From Planctomycetota bacterium (GTDB lineage Bacteria; Planctomycetota; Phycisphaerae; UBA1845): a stretch of DNA of 38,374 nucleotides. Of this stretch, positions 8,310 through 15,794 are shown piece after piece; position 1 is the first letter of the stretch; every line of letters starts with the position of its first letter. The stretch covers positions 1-38,374 of the forward strand of contig JAUWWQ010000041.1 in the NCBI GenBank assembly GCA_030616775.1, written 5' to 3'. Made by a program: the position numbers and the translations under genes. Below the pieces are notes generated by a model that saw only the letters and a program-made list of their open reading frames with translations, made no database searches and was not told the DNA's origin.

Positions 8310-9269
8310 ATGCATAGAATTAGGCGACTTTTCGTGCTGTCTACCTCCATCGCTTGCCACGTGTGTGTGGCGCTGGGCCAAGACCAGCCTCCGGTCGACC
8401 CGGCCTCCACACACAAGATTCCAGCCTTCAAGATCCCGACGGTCAAACCCGGGGTGGCGTACGAACGCTTCATCGTGATAGGCGATACGGGCACGGGTCT
8501 GTCCGGGCAGCACAAGTTGGCGGGCGCCATGGCCCTGCGGGCCAAGGCGGACGGATTGGACTTCTGGCTGACCACGGGCGACAACATCTACCCTGACGGT
8601 GTGAAATCCGCCGACGACCCTCAGTGGAAAACGAAGTTCGCGGACGTCTACGCCGATCCTTCCCTTCGCGTTCCAATCTACGCTACCATGGGCAACCACG
8701 ATCATCGCAGCAAGCCACAGGCCCAGATCGAGTACGGGAAGCGTAACAAGAACTGGAACATGCCGGCATTCCACTACACATTCACGCGGACACTATCCGA
8801 CGGTGCCAAAGTGCAGTTTTTCGCAATCGATACCACGCCAATCGTAAAGGAGGACGCCGACACCAAGGTCCAGGTTGCCTGGCTGGATAAGGAGCTGGCC
8901 AAATCCGATGCCCGCTGGAAGATCGTGTTCGGGCATCACCCCCTTTACGGACACAACCCGTGGCGCGGGCACAACGAGATATTAATAGCCAAGCTCGAAC
9001 CGCTTTTTGTCAAGTCCAAAGTGGATGTCTATTTTGCCGGGCACGACCACGCATTAGAGATGCTCAAACCCATCAAGGGCGTCAACCATGTCATCTCCGG
9101 TGCGGGGGCGGGGCCGGAGTGGGCCTACCCGGTAAAGTGGACCGAGGAATCCTTTTACGTTGCCACGCTGGGCGGCTTTACGCTCTGCCGCATCAGCAAG
9201 GACGAGTTGGTGATTGAGTTCGTCCGGTCGAACGGAAAAACGCAGTACGCCCATACACTGACCAAGTGA
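8310..9269 (+). CDS. Secreted metallophosphoesterase, purple-acid-phosphatase-like
   Basis: 319 residues from the ATG at 8310; a GTG directly before it is an alternative start. A signal peptide is likely (RRLFVLSTSIACHVCVALGQ). The calcineurin-type metal motifs appear in order: VIGDTG (about 57-62), TTGDNIYPDG (about 88-97), MGNHDH (about 127-132), FGHHPLYGHN (about 210) and AGHDHALE (about 245). This order and the overall length resemble tartrate-resistant acid phosphatase (single-domain purple acid phosphatase). It would act outside the cytoplasm on phosphate esters; the substrate is unknown. The next gene begins 32 bp downstream on the same strand, so the two may be co-transcribed. Confidence 0.88.
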   Translation: MHRIRRLFVLSTSIACHVCVALGQDQPPVDPASTHKIPAFKIPTVKPGVAYERFIVIGDTGTGLSGQHKLAGAMALRAKADGLDFWLTTGDNIYPDGVKSADDPQWKTKFADVYADPSLRVPIYATMGNHDHRSKPQAQIEYGKRNKNWNMPAFHYTFTRTLSDGAKVQFFAIDTTPIVKEDADTKVQVAWLDKELAKSDARWKIVFGHHPLYGHNPWRGHNEILIAKLEPLFVKSKVDVYFAGHDHALEMLKPIKGVNHVISGAGAGPEWAYPVKWTEESFYVATLGGFTLCRISKDELVIEFVRSNGKTQYAHTLTK

Positions 9270-9301
9270 CCAGGACCGCCGCAAAGGCCTGAGGCAAGCG
9301 C

Positions 9302-10855
9302 ATGAACAATGCCGGCGCGACCTCTGGAGTTCCATCACAGACTGCTAACACAGATCTTGAGCGGCGCTGGCCGGCAATGCTGGTCTTTGTGACCGCGTGG
9401 TTGCTGCCGGCGACTACGGCCCGGCGGACCGGCCATGTGTCCTTGCTGAATGCCTGGCTGATACATCTGCCGGCTACGCTGTTGACCATTCTGCTGATCG
9501 TGATTCTTGTGGCTTTGGTGAATGGGAATGGCATTACGAAACAGCCCGACCTGATCTTCGATGAATTCGGCAGTATCATCAATGCCATAGCCGACAGATT
9601 CAAGCGTCATCCGTACGCGTTCCCGGCGACTGTGGCGGGGATCGCCATATCGATTGAGATAGGTTTTCTCCTATTGGCGCTGCTGGCAATGCCGTGGGGA
9701 GCGGGCGATGAGCCGATGCGAGAGAGCTATCGAAACGCACTTCGGCATACGTGGCTGCGCACGGCACACGTCGTTCCCTGCGTACTGCTGGTTGGAACCG
9801 TGAGCTTGGCGCTTCACAACATGCAGTTCGAATGGTTACGGGCGAATCCAGCGCCAAAGTGGCCAGTGCAGCCTCCGTGGGTGCCGGTGTCGACAAGTGA
9901 CCCTACGTACCAACAAGCGGTGGCCGAATACGAAGCTGCCATGGTGCAATATCGTGAGCAAGCGGCCCGCGCCCAAGAAGCTTGGAAGACTTGGGCTGCA
10001 CAAAGGCCATGGCACGTCGACTACTCTGTGCCCTTAGCTGTGCAAACGGCATTCATAACAGCCTTATGGCTTTTGTGGGGCCTCTTTCGTGCCGTGGGCG
10101 CGTCCAGACACACGCCGCTGATTGAGCGACCACCGATGTGCGAGGCGTGTGGGTACAACCTCAGCACCATACCGATGGAGAGCCGATGCCCCGAGTGCGG
10201 CGAAGCGGTTGAGACTTCTCTGGGACCCACTGCCAGGCTGGGAACCGCATGGCAACGCGAAGACGAACCAGGACGTTGGGCTGCGTGGTGGCAATGCTCT
10301 GTCATGGCGCTGCGCCGTCCACGTCTGCTCGGCCGGCAACTACAGACTGTTTCACCCGGGACCGGCCATCGGCGGTTCTTTGTCCTGCATCTGCCGGTGG
10401 TCTTCTGTATCGGGGCGGTGGGCACGACAGCCTTTGTGGCGGTTGACGTCGGTATTGACGAGTTGGCCAATGACCTGGCCATCGCGTTTATGGTTACGTC
10501 GATGTTCGGGTACGCATGTGTGGCCGGTGCCGTCGCATTTGCCAATCTCGCCGCCCTGGTCGTTAGTGTAGTTGCAGGCCTTTGCTACAAGCGCAACCTG
10601 CTGCCCGCTGCGATCCAGATCACCTGCTATCTGGGAATGTATCTGACCGCGTGGGCCATGTTCGGGGCGGCAAGTGGCGTGGCGATCGTGGCACTGGCCG
10701 AGGAGTATTGGTTCCATGCGCTGGAGAGTCTGACCGGGATATACCGATATGATTTGGCGAGATTTACATGGCTTTTGCCGAACACGGCCTGGGGTGTCTG
10801 GTACTTCGTGCTCGTTGCGCGCGGCACCGCCGCAACGCGGTACGCAAATCGGTAG
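9302..10855 (+). CDS. Multi-pass membrane protein with cytosolic zinc ribbon, unknown function
   Basis: 517 residues. Hydrophobic segments occur at about 55-80, 105-130, 150-170, 240-265 and then in a C-terminal set (about 355-510), suggesting eight or more helices. Between the two halves, around residues 280-305, lies a four-cysteine zinc ribbon: CEACGYNLS, then CPECGEAVE. The CGYxL...CPECG form is very common in membrane proteins of Phycisphaerae and related planctomycetes but has no assigned role. A charged alanine-rich stretch with helical character lies at about 200-235 (EYEAAMVQYREQAARAQEAW). It starts 32 bp after the phosphoesterase gene. No transport or enzyme signature was recognised. 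Confidence 0.75.
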   Translation: MNNAGATSGVPSQTANTDLERRWPAMLVFVTAWLLPATTARRTGHVSLLNAWLIHLPATLLTILLIVILVALVNGNGITKQPDLIFDEFGSIINAIADRFKRHPYAFPATVAGIAISIEIGFLLLALLAMPWGAGDEPMRESYRNALRHTWLRTAHVVPCVLLVGTVSLALHNMQFEWLRANPAPKWPVQPPWVPVSTSDPTYQQAVAEYEAAMVQYREQAARAQEAWKTWAAQRPWHVDYSVPLAVQTAFITALWLLWGLFRAVGASRHTPLIERPPMCEACGYNLSTIPMESRCPECGEAVETSLGPTARLGTAWQREDEPGRWAAWWQCSVMALRRPRLLGRQLQTVSPGTGHRRFFVLHLPVVFCIGAVGTTAFVAVDVGIDELANDLAIAFMVTSMFGYACVAGAVAFANLAALVVSVVAGLCYKRNLLPAAIQITCYLGMYLTAWAMFGAASGVAIVALAEEYWFHALESLTGIYRYDLARFTWLLPNTAWGVWYFVLVARGTAATRYANR

Positions 10856-10860
10856 TCTCG

Positions 10861-10930
10861 TTAGGGTGCAATGCGTTCCCCGAGGCGCTGGGGCATGTCG
10901 GCTAAGATGTACGCCACGGCGGTGGGGACG
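10861..10930 (-). pseudogene. 3' scrap of an M28 peptidase gene (duplicate of 21219-21290)
   Basis: Read on the minus strand this ends VAYILADMPQRLGERIAP followed by TAA. The intact M28 peptidase gene at 21219-22667 ends VAYILADMPQRLGERLAP. Bases 10873-10917 are identical to the corresponding stretch near 21232-21276 (45 bp), after which similarity fades quickly. Nothing upstream in this frame resembles the rest of the peptidase. It is therefore a short duplicated tail rather than a gene, lying 5 bp beyond the stop of the convergent membrane-protein gene. Confidence 0.7.
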
Positions 10931-11062
10931 GTGGTGCTCCTGCGGCGGCGGGTCGCTCGGGCGTAGAACCAGGAACAGATGGGTCTTGCGACGTATCCCA
11001 CAGGTGTCTCCTCCTGAGCCGCATGCTTTAGCTTGCGCGGTCGGTCCGGCGCCGTGACACGT

Positions 11063-11177
11063 GCGCGGCATACGGGAATCCGCGCAGGCTCTGAGCGCGC
11101 GGGAGGACCGAGAAAGGATTCTCGGTGCAGCGCGCGCGGCGTACGGGACTCCGCGCGGGCTGGAGCCCGCGGCTCGG
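11063..11177. repeat. Composite repeat: 28-bp direct repeats around a GAGAA hairpin
   Basis: A 28-bp unit, GCGCGGC-R-TACGGGA-M-TCCGCGC-R-GGCT, occurs at 11063-11090 and 11134-11161 with 25 of 28 matches. Between them ACCGAGAA (11107-11114) and TTCTCGGT (11119-11126) form an 8-bp hairpin of the family seen at 811-862. The second unit runs into GCGGGCT-GG-AGCCCGC-GGCTCGG (11155-11177), the family seen at 1740-1762 and 35926-35948. Two dispersed repeat families are thus joined here. Apart from this and the peptidase scrap, the interval 10931-11257 holds no gene that I can support. Confidence 0.7.
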
Positions 11178-11210
11178 TCTGTAGGTTTGGACATTCGCGC
11201 GCAGTCTCAA

Positions 11211-11227
11211 GGTCCGCAAAGCGGACC
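11211..11227 (-). terminator. Hairpin after the biotin carrier gene, possible operon terminator
   Basis: GGTCCGC (11211-11217) pairs with GCGGACC (11221-11227) over a 3-nt loop, 31-47 bases beyond the biotin-carrier stop codon on the minus strand. It is the first strong simple hairpin after the last gene of the acyl-CoA operon. No clear U-run follows, so its role as an intrinsic terminator is uncertain. Confidence 0.4.
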
Positions 11228-11257
11228 CTATACAGGCTTTATACGGAACAGTACTGT

Positions 11258-11869
11258 CTAGTTGACGGGTTTTATGTGGAACAGTGCCTGGCCGAATTGG
11301 ACCTCGGAGGTATCTTCGGCGAGGATCTTTACGACCTCTCCCTCTTCGGGAAGACCGGGACCATCGTAGGTGATCTGGTAGAAGCACTTCATGATTTCCA
11401 CAAGGCCGAGCACTTTTCCGGGCGTCACCGGGGAACCGACCTCCACATACGGGGGCGAGTCTGGAGATGGACGGCGGTAGAAGATCCCCTCAGACGGAGC
11501 CGGGACTGTGATCAAGTTGGCATCGTCGGCCTCACCAGAGACGCTGCGGCGCCCGGCCGGCCCGCCGGAGACTTCCGCACCGGCCTCTAGTACCCGGGGA
11601 TCGACGCGGGCGATTGGTTGACCATAGGCAACCGGCGTGTAGGCGTTGGGAATCAATGTTTCGGTGACCCGCCCGTGCACGTCGCGTGGCAGGCGTAGCA
11701 CGTAGCGCTGATTGAGGACCTTCATCGTGATCACCCGATCGAACGGGTTAAGGAACACGCCGACTCTCGGCGCTCCGTCGGCCATTCCCACAACGGGAGA
11801 AGCAACCAGCAGCATCTGGGGATCCTCCTGATCCTCTAGCACCTTAGCGATGAGCGTTCTCTCAGCCAT
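11258..11869 (-). CDS. Biotin carboxyl carrier protein of an acyl-CoA carboxylase
   Basis: 203 residues, longer than a bare biotinyl domain. Residues about 120-203 form the carrier domain: PAPSEGIFYRRPSPDSPP, VEVGSPVTPGKVLGLVEIMK with K161 as the expected biotinylated lysine, and VQFGQALFHIKP at the end. Residues about 22-91 look like a shortened, altered copy of the same fold: VASPVVGMADGAP, ITMKVLNQ (K50), and HGRVTETLIPN...VAYGQPIARVDP. The first copy lacks the usual strand before MK, so it is probably not biotinylated. It would shuttle carboxyl groups between the biotin carboxylase (14334-15683) and the carboxyltransferase (12044-13777). It is the last gene of the operon, 174 bp after the carboxyltransferase. 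Confidence 0.85.
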   Translation of the reverse strand: MAERTLIAKVLEDQEDPQMLLVASPVVGMADGAPRVGVFLNPFDRVITMKVLNQRYVLRLPRDVHGRVTETLIPNAYTPVAYGQPIARVDPRVLEAGAEVSGGPAGRRSVSGEADDANLITVPAPSEGIFYRRPSPDSPPYVEVGSPVTPGKVLGLVEIMKCFYQITYDGPGLPEEGEVVKILAEDTSEVQFGQALFHIKPVN

Positions 11870-11888
11870 ATCTTCCGCTGCTTCCGCA

Positions 11889-11930
11889 GCGAATAGCGAA
11901 TTATGAATGGTGAATTATGAATGGTGAACA
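11889..11930. repeat. Degenerate 7-bp tandem repeat (NNGAATN)
   Basis: Six in-phase heptamers: GCGAATA, GCGAATT, ATGAATG, GTGAATT, ATGAATG, GTGAACA. They lie just upstream of the biotin-carrier start codon. The array is in inverse orientation to the one at 11972-12041, so a transcript could fold the two together. Confidence 0.7.
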
Positions 11931-11971
11931 AGAGCGCGGTATGGTTGCGTTCGCCGCCTCTTGTCTATCTC

Positions 11972-12041
11972 CATTCGACGCTTGCTGTTCGGCATTCATC
12001 ATTCCGCATTCGCCATTCGACATTCGCAGTTCGCTATTACC
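11972..12041. repeat. Degenerate 7-bp tandem repeat (CATTCNN)
   Basis: Ten in-phase heptamers including CATTCGA, CATTCAT, CATTCCG, CATTCGC, CATTCGA and CATTCGC, running to within 2 bp of the carboxyltransferase stop codon. Divergence between units with strict retention of the 7-bp frame suggests an old array that changes by substitution rather than by indel. Confidence 0.75.
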
Positions 12042-12043
12042 AT

Positions 12044-13777
12044 CTATCCCGAAAAATCCGCCACCACGCTAAGATCGTGCATCGACCATATCCTGGGGTT
12101 TTTGATTCGTCGATACCCGAAGCTCTGGTAGCACATCTCAACGAGTGTCATCAGATAGTCACGCAGTTCGTGCACCGTCACGATCTCATCCGTGTCCATC
12201 TGCCGGGCGGCCTTGTAGGGGTCCATGTCGGCCTCGATGCGGTCCTCGACGGCCTTCATCCCCGCCTCGACCTCGGCCCGCTCCTTGGGGTCGGTGGTGA
12301 TGATCTGGAAGTTGTCGTCAAGTCTGGTGCGGAAGGTCCCGATAGCCAGCGTCCGACCCTCCATGACGGCCAGGCGGGTCAGCGGCGTGGAGAGTTGCAC
12401 GATGGGTTCGTACGGCAACCCTTCCATGGCATAATAGCCCGCGCCGGAGGCCTTGCGCAAGAGCACCGTGATCATGGGGACGGTGTTCGTGGAGTTGGTG
12501 TACAACAGGTTCGAGCCGTATCCCAAAAGCCCGTGCTTCTCGGCTTCTATACCGATGTCGAATCCGGAGATGTCCTGCAGCCAGATGATGGGGATCCCGT
12601 CGGAGTTGCAGGACCTGGAGAACTGCGAAATCTTGGCGATTCCCTCGCGGTACAGGAGTCCCCCGGGCCGGGTCCGGTCCTTGAGCTCCGGATGAGCCGT
12701 GAGCTTCTGGTTGTTGGCGATGATCCCCACATATAGCCCGTTGATGCGGGCGACGCCGGTCACCATCTCTTCACCAGTATGGGGCATGAGCTCCCAGAAG
12801 AGTGAGCTGTCCACCAGACGGGCGATGATCTGACGGATGTCATAGACCACCCGGTGGTCGACGGGAAGAAGACCGTTGATCTCCCCCGGCAGGAAGCGGG
12901 GCTCAGCGGGCGAGAATCCGTAACGGTAGTATGCCACCGCGCTGGCCGGTAGTTTCTCGACCTCCTGGCGAATGCGCTTGATCATGGTCCGGTCGTCGGG
13001 GACCCGCTCGTCAGCACAGTTGGAAAGATGCACGTGTACGTCCGGCCCGCCGATGGAGAGCGAGGTGATTTTCTGTGACCTGCCTCCCTTCACCAGTGCG
13101 GCACCGGCAATGACCATATAGGCCTGCTCGGTCATGAACAGCTTGTCGGAGATGATGGGCATATAACCGCCGCCGGCGATACAGTCGCCAAGCACGCCGG
13201 CAATTTGCGGAACTCCGTTGGCGGACAGCAGCGAGTTCATCTTGAATATGTATCCCGCCCCTGTCCTGCCCGGGAAGGTCCTGGACTGCTCCGGCAGAAA
13301 GAGCCCTGAACAGTCGACCAGGTAGATCACCGGGACGCGAAGACGCAGCCCGACCTCCTGAGCCCGCTCGATCTTCTCCGGGGTCAGCGGCCACCAGGAA
13401 CCGGATGCCACCGTGTTGTCATTAGCGATCACCACGGTCAGCCGCCCGTGAACGCGTACAAAGGCCGTGATGACCCCGGCCGAAGGAGATGTGCGCGGCG
13501 GTTCCCCGAACTGCAAACCGTAGTTCACGAACGTGTTGATCGGGAAGATGGTCGTTCCGGGATCCTTCAGTATGTCCAACCGCTCCCAGGTGGTGAGTTT
13601 GCCCTTGGCGTGCACCCGTTCGATGTACTTAGGCCCCCAGCCTTGGCGAATCTCCTCCCGGCGCGCCAGGACAACCTCGTTCAGCTTCTCCATGCGCCGG
13701 TGGTTTTCCGTATAAGCCTTCCCGTCGACAGCCTCCTCGATGGGAGTGCCGATGGTATGGAGGATGACTTTTGACAT
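12044..13777 (-). CDS. Acyl-CoA carboxyltransferase, GcdA (glutaconyl-CoA decarboxylase alpha)-like
   Basis: 577 residues with the tandem crotonase-fold carboxyltransferase halves of the AccD/PccB/GcdA superfamily (about 80-290 and 320-540). The second half ([56 protein letters not shown]) follows the glutaconyl-CoA decarboxylase alpha subunit as I remember it more closely than methylcrotonyl- or propionyl-CoA carboxylase beta subunits. The length also fits GcdA (about 590). GcdA moves a carboxyl group between a glutaconyl-type CoA ester and biotin. Here the partners are a soluble biotin carboxylase and carrier, with no GcdB-type sodium pump visible. Likely substrates in this context are 3-methylglutaconyl-CoA/3-methylcrotonyl-CoA (inference). 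AAGGG lies about nine bases before the ATG. Confidence 0.88.
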   Translation of the reverse strand: MSKVILHTIGTPIEEAVDGKAYTENHRRMEKLNEVVLARREEIRQGWGPKYIERVHAKGKLTTWERLDILKDPGTTIFPINTFVNYGLQFGEPPRTSPSAGVITAFVRVHGRLTVVIANDNTVASGSWWPLTPEKIERAQEVGLRLRVPVIYLVDCSGLFLPEQSRTFPGRTGAGYIFKMNSLLSANGVPQIAGVLGDCIAGGGYMPIISDKLFMTEQAYMVIAGAALVKGGRSQKITSLSIGGPDVHVHLSNCADERVPDDRTMIKRIRQEVEKLPASAVAYYRYGFSPAEPRFLPGEINGLLPVDHRVVYDIRQIIARLVDSSLFWELMPHTGEEMVTGVARINGLYVGIIANNQKLTAHPELKDRTRPGGLLYREGIAKISQFSRSCNSDGIPIIWLQDISGFDIGIEAEKHGLLGYGSNLLYTNSTNTVPMITVLLRKASGAGYYAMEGLPYEPIVQLSTPLTRLAVMEGRTLAIGTFRTRLDDNFQIITTDPKERAEVEAGMKAVEDRIEADMDPYKAARQMDTDEIVTVHELRDYLMTLVEMCYQSFGYRRIKNPRIWSMHDLSVVADFSG

Positions 13778-13797
13778 GAACGAAAACCCTTATGTAC

Positions 13798-13839
13798 AAG
13801 GATGAAGGCGGAAGGATGAAGGATGAAAATGGAAAGAAG
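13798..13839. repeat. 7-bp tandem repeat (AAGGATG), inverse orientation
   Basis: In-phase heptamers AAGGATG, AAGGCGG, AAGGATG, AAGGATG, AAAATGG, AAAGAAG beginning 21 bp upstream of the carboxyltransferase start codon. This is the reverse complement of the CATCCTT unit found at 13885-13905, so the two arrays form an inverted pair around 13840-13884. Confidence 0.75.
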
Positions 13840-13884
13840 CGCGATAGACGCTGTACGTGGTGCTCCTCACGAATGGCCTCTCTT

Positions 13885-13905
13885 TATCCTTCATCCTTCA
13901 TCCTT
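13885..13905. repeat. 7-bp tandem repeat (CATCCTT) at the 3' end of the four-helix gene
   Basis: TATCCTT, CATCCTT, CATCCTT at 13885-13905, continuing as a pyrimidine-rich degenerate stretch to about 13926. The stop codon of the four-helix-bundle gene (13898-13900 on the minus strand) lies inside this array. Confidence 0.8.
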
Positions 13906-14284
13906 TTCTTCCTTGTCCTTTCTTCTTCGCGTTCTTGACACAAGTTGTCAGTATCGCGATAAGTTCGTCGGCCTCTCCCATCAAGTCTCCCATTCGGTCC
14001 TTGGTGAAGATCTCGGATTCGAGGACGAGTTCCAGCCAGTAGACAGTCTCCTCGAGCTCCTGAAGAGCGCCTTCGAGTTTACTGATGAACTCCGCATTCG
14101 ACCGGCTCCGTATACCCTCCCGATAGTGTGCTCCAACGGACGTCCCTGACCGCAGCATTTGTTTCCCGATGACCTGCGCGACTGTGGTCTTCGGCAGCGA
14201 GGAGTACGATCGGATGATCCGAATAGCGAACTGCCTCGTCCGCACCTTCAAATCAACCGGCTCACTCCGAGCATCATCCCTCAT
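13898..14284 (-). CDS. Four-helix-bundle protein (S23 / Avd-like family)
   Basis: 128 residues, the usual size for the family originally found in 23S rRNA intervening sequences and related to Avd of diversity-generating retroelements. Diagnostic features are VRTRQFAIRIIRSYSSLP, QMLRSGTSVGAHYREGI, RSRSNAEFISKLEGALQELEETVYWLELV and the closing helix MGEADELIAILTTCVKNAKKK. It is a basic helical protein thought to bind nucleic acid; its cellular role is unknown. It sits between accC and the carboxyltransferase gene, where it makes no metabolic sense. CATCCTT arrays touch both ends: the start codon lies in a heptamer at 14282-14288 and the stop in the array at 13885-13905. No reverse transcriptase or rRNA is nearby. 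Confidence 0.88.
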   Translation of the reverse strand: MRDDARSEPVDLKVRTRQFAIRIIRSYSSLPKTTVAQVIGKQMLRSGTSVGAHYREGIRSRSNAEFISKLEGALQELEETVYWLELVLESEIFTKDRMGDLMGEADELIAILTTCVKNAKKKGQGRKG

Positions 14285-14326
14285 CCTTTTTCATCCTTCA
14301 TCCTTCATCCTTCATCCTTCATCCTT
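14282..14326. repeat. 7-bp tandem repeat (CATCCTT), five perfect units plus one
   Basis: Five exact CATCCTT units in a row at 14292-14326 and a sixth at 14282-14288 after a 3-bp interruption. The ATG of the four-helix-bundle gene is the reverse complement of the CAT in the 14282 unit, and on that strand the AAGGATG units upstream could act as its ribosome binding site. Only 7 bp separate the array from the accC stop codon. Confidence 0.9.
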
Positions 14327-14333
14327 GGTTTGC

Positions 14334-15683
14334 CTATCCCAACAACCTCCCAATAAACCCGGTATCGTAGTTCCCTGCTGCAAAGTCCGAGCTTTTCATG
14401 ATCTGCAGGTGAACTGGGATAGTAGTCTTTACTCCCTCGACGCGGAAGGATTCAAGTGCCTTGATCATACCTTCCCGAGCGGCATCCCGATTGGGGCCCC
14501 AGATGATCAGCTTGGCGATGAGGGAGTCATAGTAGGGCGGAATACGGTAGCCCGGGCGCACGTGCGAATCGACCCGGACTTTCACGCCTGGGATCTCCGT
14601 CGGCGGGGCAAACTCCGTCACCTCGCCCGGTGAAGGCTTAAAATCCTCGAAGGGATCCTCAGCATTGATACGGCACTCGATTGAATGCCCATTCATCTCC
14701 ACGTCGTCCTGGGCGAAGGAGAGCGTCTCATTGGCTGCGATCCGGATCTGCTCAACGACGAGGTCGCGCTGGGTCACCTGCTCGGTGACCGGATGCTCGA
14801 CCTGCAGGCGGGCATTGACCTCCATGAAGTAGAGTTGCCCGTCCGAGTTCCGGAAGAACTCGACCGTGCCGGCGTTCTGGTACCCGATCACCCGTAACAC
14901 CCGGCGGAGCTTCTCACCCAGGTCGTGCCGGGTGGTAGGATCCATCACCGGCGAGGGCGACTCTTCGACCAGCTTCTGATGCCGCCTCTGCGCCGAGCAC
15001 TCCCGTTCTCCCAGATGCGCGACATTCCCGAAGGCGTCGGCCATTACCTGGAACTCGATGTGACGACCATCGACAATGTACTTCTCCAGGTACAGGCCGG
15101 GGTTACTGAAGGCCTTTTCCGCTTCCATCGAGGCCTCGCGGTACGCCTGCTCGAATTGCCCCGCCGCATCGACTCGTCGCATGCCCTTGCCCCCACCGCC
15201 CGCGGTGGCTTTGAGCAGGACGGGGAAGCCGATCTCTTTGGCGAGCTTGAGGCCGTCCGCCAACCCCGGGAGCGTTCCCCGCGATCCGGGAATCACCGGC
15301 AGATCCGATTCACGCATGGTCTCCCGCGCGGTGGCCTTATCACCCATCGCCCTGATCGCACTTGCTGGGGGACCGATGAAGGTCATCTTGGCCTGCTCGC
15401 ACAGTTCGGCGAACAGAGAGTTCTCAGCCAGAAAGCCGTAACCCGGATGGATGGCGCAACAGCCGTTCTGTTCAGCCGCCTGGATGATGGCTTCCATATT
15501 CAGGTAGCTGTCGGCGCTTCTAGGCGGTCCGATGCATACCTTCACGTGGGCCTCGTCTAAGTGTGGCGAGCGGGCGTCGGCCTCCGAGTACACGGCCACG
15601 CTCTCGATACCGAGCGTTTTGCAGGCCCGGATCACCCGAAGGGCAATCTCACCGCGGTTAGCCACCAGGACACGCTTAAACAT
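14334..15683 (-). CDS. accC: Biotin carboxylase subunit of an acyl-CoA carboxylase
   Basis: 449 residues, the normal length of free-standing AccC. It carboxylates the biotin of the carrier protein using ATP and bicarbonate. The biotin-carboxylase N-domain starts FKRVLVANRGEIALRVIRAC. The ATP-grasp domain shows the glycine-rich loop KATAGGGGKGM, the EKYIVDGRHIEFQV strand, the RECSAQRRHQK segment and EVNARLQVEHPVTE, and the C-domain has ECRINAEDP. All usual catalytic residues appear present. It is the stand-alone form, with no fused carrier, consistent with separate carrier (11258-11869) and carboxyltransferase (12044-13777) genes. The gene is separated from its natural partner gene by the four-helix-bundle insertion. 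Confidence 0.95.
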   Translation of the reverse strand: MFKRVLVANRGEIALRVIRACKTLGIESVAVYSEADARSPHLDEAHVKVCIGPPRSADSYLNMEAIIQAAEQNGCCAIHPGYGFLAENSLFAELCEQAKMTFIGPPASAIRAMGDKATARETMRESDLPVIPGSRGTLPGLADGLKLAKEIGFPVLLKATAGGGGKGMRRVDAAGQFEQAYREASMEAEKAFSNPGLYLEKYIVDGRHIEFQVMADAFGNVAHLGERECSAQRRHQKLVEESPSPVMDPTTRHDLGEKLRRVLRVIGYQNAGTVEFFRNSDGQLYFMEVNARLQVEHPVTEQVTQRDLVVEQIRIAANETLSFAQDDVEMNGHSIECRINAEDPFEDFKPSPGEVTEFAPPTEIPGVKVRVDSHVRPGYRIPPYYDSLIAKLIIWGPNRDAAREGMIKALESFRVEGVKTTIPVHLQIMKSSDFAAGNYDTGFIGRLLG

Positions 15684-15766
15684 GCGCTATAGAACTCTCC
15701 CGCAAAACTGCCCCAGGAGAACGATTCCAGCAGTCAGTGTATCAACGTTTCGACGTTTTGCCTTTT

Positions 15767-15794
15767 CATCCTTCATCCTTCATCCTTCATCCTT
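15767..15794. repeat. 7-bp tandem repeat (CATCCTT), four perfect units
   Basis: Four exact CATCCTT units at 15767-15794. The array overlaps the last codons and the TGA stop (15773-15775) of the hydratase gene on the minus strand, so the hydratase tail RMKDEG is encoded by repeat sequence. Confidence 0.9.

Noticed and set aside
10352-11194. Minus-strand open frame of about 280 codons across the membrane-protein gene end
   Set aside because: It is antisense to a better gene, has no domain, and runs through palindromic repeats and the peptidase scrap in a different frame.
13898-14284. Diversity-generating retroelement, because of the Avd-like four-helix protein
   Set aside because: No reverse transcriptase and no template/variable repeat pair were seen within the window.
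13898-14284. 23S rRNA intervening sequence
   Set aside because: No rRNA sequence surrounds the gene; its neighbours are carboxylase genes.
13798-14326. Heptamer arrays as a CRISPR array
   Set aside because: The period is 7 bp with no spacers, and no cas gene is nearby.
14925-15560. Plus-strand open frame of 211 codons
   Set aside because: It is antisense to accC and has no start signal or domain.
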